A model generated the notes under the pieces. It had not been told where the DNA came from and did no database searches. It saw only the letters and a program-made list of their open reading frames with translations. A stretch of DNA of 64,000 nucleotides, taken from positions 5,243 through 69,242 of the forward strand of contig CATVYG010000006.1 in the NCBI GenBank assembly GCA_958348225.1, given 5' to 3'. Source of the DNA: an uncultured Collinsella sp. Lineage in GTDB: Bacteria > Actinomycetota > Coriobacteriia > Coriobacteriales > Coriobacteriaceae. A program made the position numbers and the translations under genes. Shown here in pieces: positions 60,802 to 64,000 of this stretch; within the stretch, counting starts at the first letter, position 1, and every line of letters starts with the position of its first letter.

Positions 60802-61521
60802 ATGAACGTGGCAATCATCATCGCGGGCGGTGTAGGCTCGCGTATGGGGCAAGAGATCCCCAAACAGTTCATCAATGTTGGCGAGAAGCCCGTCATCGTC
60901 TATACTCTCGAGGCTTTTCAGGAGCACCCGCTTGTGGATGCCATTGAGGTCGTATGCCTAGCCGGCTGGGAGCAGGTCTTACGCGCCTATGCAAGGCAGT
61001 ACAAAATTGACAAGCTGAAGTGGGTAGTCAAAGGCGGTGCCTCTGGTCAGGAGTCTATCCGCAACGGCGTGTACAACTTTGAGGGTGTGCTTGCCGAAGA
61101 TGACATTTGCATCGTTCACGACGGCGTGCGCCCCATGCTCGACCCAGAGGTTATCACCGACGTCGTCCGCGTGGCTAAGGAGCGCGGCAACGCCGTCACA
61201 AGCATGCCTTACAACGAGCAGATTTTCCTTGTGGACAAGAAGGATTCCGCCACCACTACGCAGTACATCCCCCGCGAGACGCTTCGTCGTGTGTCTACAC
61301 CGCAGGCCTACCGTTTTGGGCTCCTCGACTCCAAATATCACGAGGCTTTTGAGAAAGGTGTCGGAATCGACGGCTCCAACTACACGAACACAATGATGGT
61401 CCAGCTGGGCGTGAGGCTCAACTTCGCCGTCGGGTCGGACCGCAACATCAAGCTCACCACGCCGGAAAACCTCGAGTTCTTCCGCGCATGGGCGACGGAG
61501 AGGGATGCCCGCGATGAATAG
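60802..61521 (+). CDS. TarI/IspD-like cytidylyltransferase
   Basis: Makes a CDP-activated alcohol phosphate. The 239 residues have the IspD/TarI fold: VAIIIAGGVGSRMGQEIPKQFINVGEKPVIVYTLEAF, IVHDGVRPMLDPEVI, PRETLRRVSTPQAYRF and a C-terminal KLTTPENLEFFRAW. Close to LicD it more likely makes CDP-ribitol or a similar donor than the isoprenoid intermediate. No TarJ-like dehydrogenase is seen; the next gene is an epimerase-type oxidoreductase. Substrate is inferred. Confidence 0.87.
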   Translation: MNVAIIIAGGVGSRMGQEIPKQFINVGEKPVIVYTLEAFQEHPLVDAIEVVCLAGWEQVLRAYARQYKIDKLKWVVKGGASGQESIRNGVYNFEGVLAEDDICIVHDGVRPMLDPEVITDVVRVAKERGNAVTSMPYNEQIFLVDKKDSATTTQYIPRETLRRVSTPQAYRFGLLDSKYHEAFEKGVGIDGSNYTNTMMVQLGVRLNFAVGSDRNIKLTTPENLEFFRAWATERDARDE

Positions 61522-62584
61522 GCTCAAATGCCCAGAGTATATCGCCGACGTTGACAAAGTTTGCTCGCTTCCCCTGCCATGGGAGAAGCTCGCGAATAAA
61601 ACGGTCGTCATCTCCGGTGCGACCGGTTTGATCGGGACCTTCCTCGTCGACGTTCTGATGCGCAAGAACGACATTGATGGGGCGCGGTGTAGCGTCATCG
61701 CTTTGGGGCGCAACATCGAGAAAGCGCGCTCGAGACTGCCGTACTTCGGTCGAGACCACTTCTCGTTTGAGGAGGGCTCCGTTGCTGCAATAGGTTACAG
61801 CCCTGCCGCCCCCGCGGACTACGTTTTGCACCTAGCGAGCTCCACTCACCCGCGCCAGTACGCTACCGATCCCATCGGCACCATCCGAGCCAACGTGGAC
61901 GGCTTACAGAATCTCCTCAGCTATTCAGCCGAATGCGGTGCTAGGCTACTCTTTGCCTCTTCGGTCGAGATTTATGGCCAGAACCGCGGTGACGTGGAAC
62001 GTTATGATGAAAAGTACTGCGGGAACATCGACTGCAACACTCTTCGCGCCTGCTATAACGAATCAAAACGACTGGGCGAGGCTATGTGTCAAGCTTACCG
62101 TTCGCAGAAGGGGGTCGAGGCCGTTATCGCGCGCATCGCGCGCGTCTACGGGCCCACACTACTGCCCGATGATTCCAAGGCACTCTCCCAGTTCCTGCAT
62201 CGCTCGCTTGCCGGCGAGGACGTTGTGCTCAAGAGCGAGGGGACGCAGAAGTTCTCTTACCTGCACGTCGCAGACGCCGTGTCTGGTCTGCTTCATATAC
62301 TGCTCCTTGGTATCGACGGGGAAGCCTACAACCTCGCAGATAGGGGATCCGATGTAATGTTGAAGGATCTTGCGGGACTTGTAGCTAAAGCCAGTGGTGT
62401 TAAAGTTGTATTCAGATTTCCTGACGCTCAGGAGGCGGCAGGGTACTCTAAGGCCACGCTTGCGCTGATGGATGGAAACAAGGCACGTAACGAACTTGGT
62501 TGGTCTGCGCGCATGGGCATCTCCGAAGGCATATCAAGAACGCTTTGTGTTCTCCGCTCACTCAATAATCCCGGGGGATGCTGA
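61514..62584 (+). CDS. NAD-dependent epimerase/dehydratase
   Basis: Short-chain dehydrogenase of the extended type, acting on a nucleotide sugar or alcohol phosphate. The 356 residues carry the nucleotide motif VVISGATGLIGTFLVDVL, LHLASSTHPRQYATDPIGTI, the Ser/Tyr/Lys active site (FASSVEIYG ... YNESKRLGEAMC) and ARVYGPTLLPDD. ATG 61514 lies 9 bases after GAGAGGG; an in-frame ATG at 61505 directly abuts that site. It overlaps the cytidylyltransferase gene by 8 bases, suggesting a shared module with LicD. Confidence 0.9.
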   Translation: MNRLKCPEYIADVDKVCSLPLPWEKLANKTVVISGATGLIGTFLVDVLMRKNDIDGARCSVIALGRNIEKARSRLPYFGRDHFSFEEGSVAAIGYSPAAPADYVLHLASSTHPRQYATDPIGTIRANVDGLQNLLSYSAECGARLLFASSVEIYGQNRGDVERYDEKYCGNIDCNTLRACYNESKRLGEAMCQAYRSQKGVEAVIARIARVYGPTLLPDDSKALSQFLHRSLAGEDVVLKSEGTQKFSYLHVADAVSGLLHILLLGIDGEAYNLADRGSDVMLKDLAGLVAKASGVKVVFRFPDAQEAAGYSKATLALMDGNKARNELGWSARMGISEGISRTLCVLRSLNNPGGC

Positions 62585-63144
62585 TGGGCGCAAAGACGAT
62601 TTGGCATGGCTTCAGAAATATGGTTTTCGGAAGGTACGATGACGATAAGTTTTGGAGAAGGCGACACGCCCTTCTTACCGGAAGTGCCCGGGGTATCCGC
62701 AAAACTTATTATTCGTTGTATGTTCACCACGAGATGCGCAGGAGCTGTGCGGATATCATGCCTGGATGGAGCGACGATGCTTCATGCGTGTGCGAGAATT
62801 TTTTGGCGCCACCCAATATCACTGCGCACGGCATCAACGGTATAGTCATTGCGGGGGGGGCAACCATAGGGCGAAATGTGACCATCTTTCACCAAGTAAC
62901 TATAGGACGCAGCAGAGGGAAAGCTCCCGTTATTGGTGATAATGTCTTCATCGGTCCCGGCGCCAAGATTTTCGGAGGAATTCGCGTTGGTAATAACGTC
63001 AAGATCGGAGCAAACTGCGTTGTGTTCCAAGACGTACCCGATAACTCGACGGTTGTTCTCGATAAACCGCGAATTATTGAACATAAGCAGCCTTCACCTT
63101 ATATCGTTGCCGAGGAAGGCGAGTATAAACCTCGCGAGTGGTAG
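62584..63144 (+). CDS. Hexapeptide-repeat acetyltransferase (serine O-acetyltransferase-like)
   Basis: Likely O-acetylates a sugar of the polymer. The 186 residues have an N-terminal helical part and a left-handed beta-helix (GIVIAGGATIGRNVTIFHQVTIGRSRGKAPVIGDNVFIGPGAKIFGG) closing with VGNNVKIGANCVVFQDVPDNSTVV, as in CysE-like enzymes from capsule loci. ATG 62584 is 6 bases after GGGGG; the in-frame ATG at 62578 is too near. It overlaps the epimerase stop by one base. Confidence 0.88.
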   Translation: MGAKTIWHGFRNMVFGRYDDDKFWRRRHALLTGSARGIRKTYYSLYVHHEMRRSCADIMPGWSDDASCVCENFLAPPNITAHGINGIVIAGGATIGRNVTIFHQVTIGRSRGKAPVIGDNVFIGPGAKIFGGIRVGNNVKIGANCVVFQDVPDNSTVVLDKPRIIEHKQPSPYIVAEEGEYKPREW

Positions 63145-63148
63145 ACAT

Positions 63149-63602
63149 ATGGAAGTTTGTATACCAATGCCAACTCGCTCCGATGCGACTGGGGACAAAC
63201 ACGCTTTCCTTGTTATGGCTCATAAGGACAATGAGGTTCTTCACACCCTGATGAGAGCCCTCGATGATGAACGAAACGGCATCTTCATCCATATGGATGC
63301 AAAAAAGCGGATGGAAAGAAAATCGCTTGTTGGCTTCTGTCAGTAAGACGGGGATCTTTTTAATTCCTCGTATCAGAGTCACTTGGGGCGCGTATTCGCA
63401 AATCGCCTGTGAACTCAGCTTTCTCAACTCCGCAGTTGCAAAGGGACACTATTCCTATTCTCACCTTTTGAGCGGTCAAGATCTTTCTATTTAAAGTCAG
63501 GACCAGATTCACTCATTCTTTGACTCTTGTGGAAATAAAGCGTCCATTCGCTTCGAAAACCACAACAGGGACTATCGGAGAAGAATCGGTGAGCATGTTA
63601 TC
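63149..63602 (+). pseudogene. Broken GT14-type (core-2/I-branching-like) beta-1,6-N-acetylglucosaminyltransferase
   Basis: The first frame from ATG 63149 encodes the family start HAFLVMAHKDNEVLHTL, RALDDERNGIFIHMDAKK, then ends in TAA at 63344. The adjacent frame continues the family: KTGIFLIPRIRVTWGAYSQI, CELSFLNSAVAKGHYSYSHLLSGQDLSI, meets TAA at 63492-63494 where intact proteins have Lys of PIKSQD, and then goes on in the same frame with SQDQIHSFFDSCGNKASIRFEN before TAG at about 63600. So there is one frameshift (about 63310-63325), one nonsense change and a missing C-terminus. Confidence 0.8.
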
Positions 63603-63686
63603 TAGAATACTTTCGGGATAAGCAAAGGCTCTGTTAGACCAGGATTGACATTCCGCCCCGTCATCTTCTTGCGATTGCACAATGGT

Positions 63687-63720
63687 CGCCCCTTGTCGAA
63701 TCTGAATCCGGCAAGGGGCG
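63687..63720. terminator. Hairpin downstream of the GT14 pseudogene
   Basis: cgccccttg (63687-63695) and caaggggcg (63712-63720) form a perfect 9-bp stem. There is no clear T-run on either strand; it is a possible operon end or mobile-element relic. Confidence 0.35.
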
Positions 63721-63780
63721 ATGCGCCCGAGACCGGACGAGTTGCTCGCCTGGCCCTGCCGTTTCATGCCGACCTGCCGG

Positions 63781-64000
63781 CTAACTCGCCGTCTCCTCGT
63801 CGGGCGCCGGCGTCTTGACCCTCATCTCGAACGGCATCCCGCCCTCTCGGACGAGCGCCCTGAGGAACGCGTTGACGGCGGTGGACATGGACAGGCCGAG
63901 CTCGTCCAGGATGGCCGTGGCCTCCCTCTTGACCTCCGGGTCGATGCTGGATTGGCTACACTGATGTGGACAGTTCCGGGAGGGGCGCAGGAGACGGGAG
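63781..64000 (-). pseudogene. RelB/DinJ-family antitoxin, 3' part
   Basis: The minus-strand frame ending at TAG (63781-63783) reads SSIDPEVKREATAILDELGLSMSTAVNAFLRALVREGGMPFEMR and ends in an acidic tail: the ribbon-helix-helix pattern of RelB/DinJ antitoxins. Upstream the frame stays open to the edge but reads unlike an antitoxin start (RNCPHQCSQ), and no ATG or GTG is available, so the N-terminus appears replaced. Downstream (63513-63767) I see no RelE/YafQ-like toxin. Either a truncated relic or a gene cut by an insertion near 63955. Confidence 0.6.

Noticed and set aside
63513..63767. 84-codon minus-strand frame after the antitoxin remnant
   Set aside because: Position would suit a toxin, but the translation has no RelE/YafQ-like features and runs antisense through the GT14 pseudogene and a hairpin.

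Overview
The window reads as a chromosomal segment of a high-GC Gram-positive gut actinobacterium of the class Coriobacteriia, most like Collinsella. This is judged from protein style, glycogen and exopolysaccharide gene content, GTG/TTG starts and intergenic palindromes; no database search was possible. Three compositional zones are visible by eye: a very GC-rich zone (about 1-20,550), a moderately GC-rich housekeeping and glycogen zone (about 20,650-52,250), and a lower-GC polysaccharide zone (about 52,250-63,600).

Zone 1 is a cobalamin locus. On the minus strand, a cobalamin riboswitch (about 4466-4615) precedes a cobaltochelatase CbiK made as a Tat-exported lipoprotein, two lipoproteins that share a NEAT-like domain (one fused to a BtuF/FhuD-type binding protein), and a FecCD permease. 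On the plus strand, 17 almost gapless, mostly overlapping reading frames run from cbiF to cbiJ. They cover corrin ring contraction, amidation, the aminopropanol arm, nucleotide loop assembly and adenosylation. The exception is cbiL, which survives only as an in-frame remnant of 77 codons. A CobU-like/CobC fusion also occurs here.

Zone 2 holds, in order: a MacAB-like ABC efflux set; an L,D-transpeptidase; single-chain serine dehydratase; metK; gltX; priA-def-fmt-rsmB; an FmdB zinc-ribbon protein; a GH13-GH77 (amylase/4-alpha-glucanotransferase) fusion; a complete glycogen operon glgB-glgP-glgC-glgD-glgA on the minus strand; then a HAD phosphatase, thiamine pyrophosphokinase and tRNA-Ala(GGC). 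Both GlgA (about 279 residues) and GlgB (about 81 residues) carry lysine/alanine-rich, histone H1-like C-terminal tails. A shared regulatory interval with repeated GGTAAAAC half-sites lies between glgB and the HAD gene.

Zone 3 is an exopolysaccharide cluster led by a LoaP/NusG-like antiterminator. It has a long untranslated leader with a strong two-part hairpin, then a WbaP-type initiating transferase, several GT2 glycosyltransferases, an EpsG/Wzy-like polymerase, a Wzx flippase, LicD, a TarI/IspD-like cytidylyltransferase, an epimerase and a hexapeptide acetyltransferase. Decayed genes are scattered in it: a GT2 stub, a short orphan frame, a GT14 pseudogene and a RelB/DinJ-type antitoxin remnant at the right edge.

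Long intergenic palindromes recur (11-71, 20581-20649, 27711-27831, 29386-29477, 34140-34241, 36783-36849). They fall into families, and all contain a GGACTG or GGGGAC motif, which suggests REP-like mobile palindromes. One pair shares conserved shoulders while its hairpin core differs in sequence but keeps its pairing.
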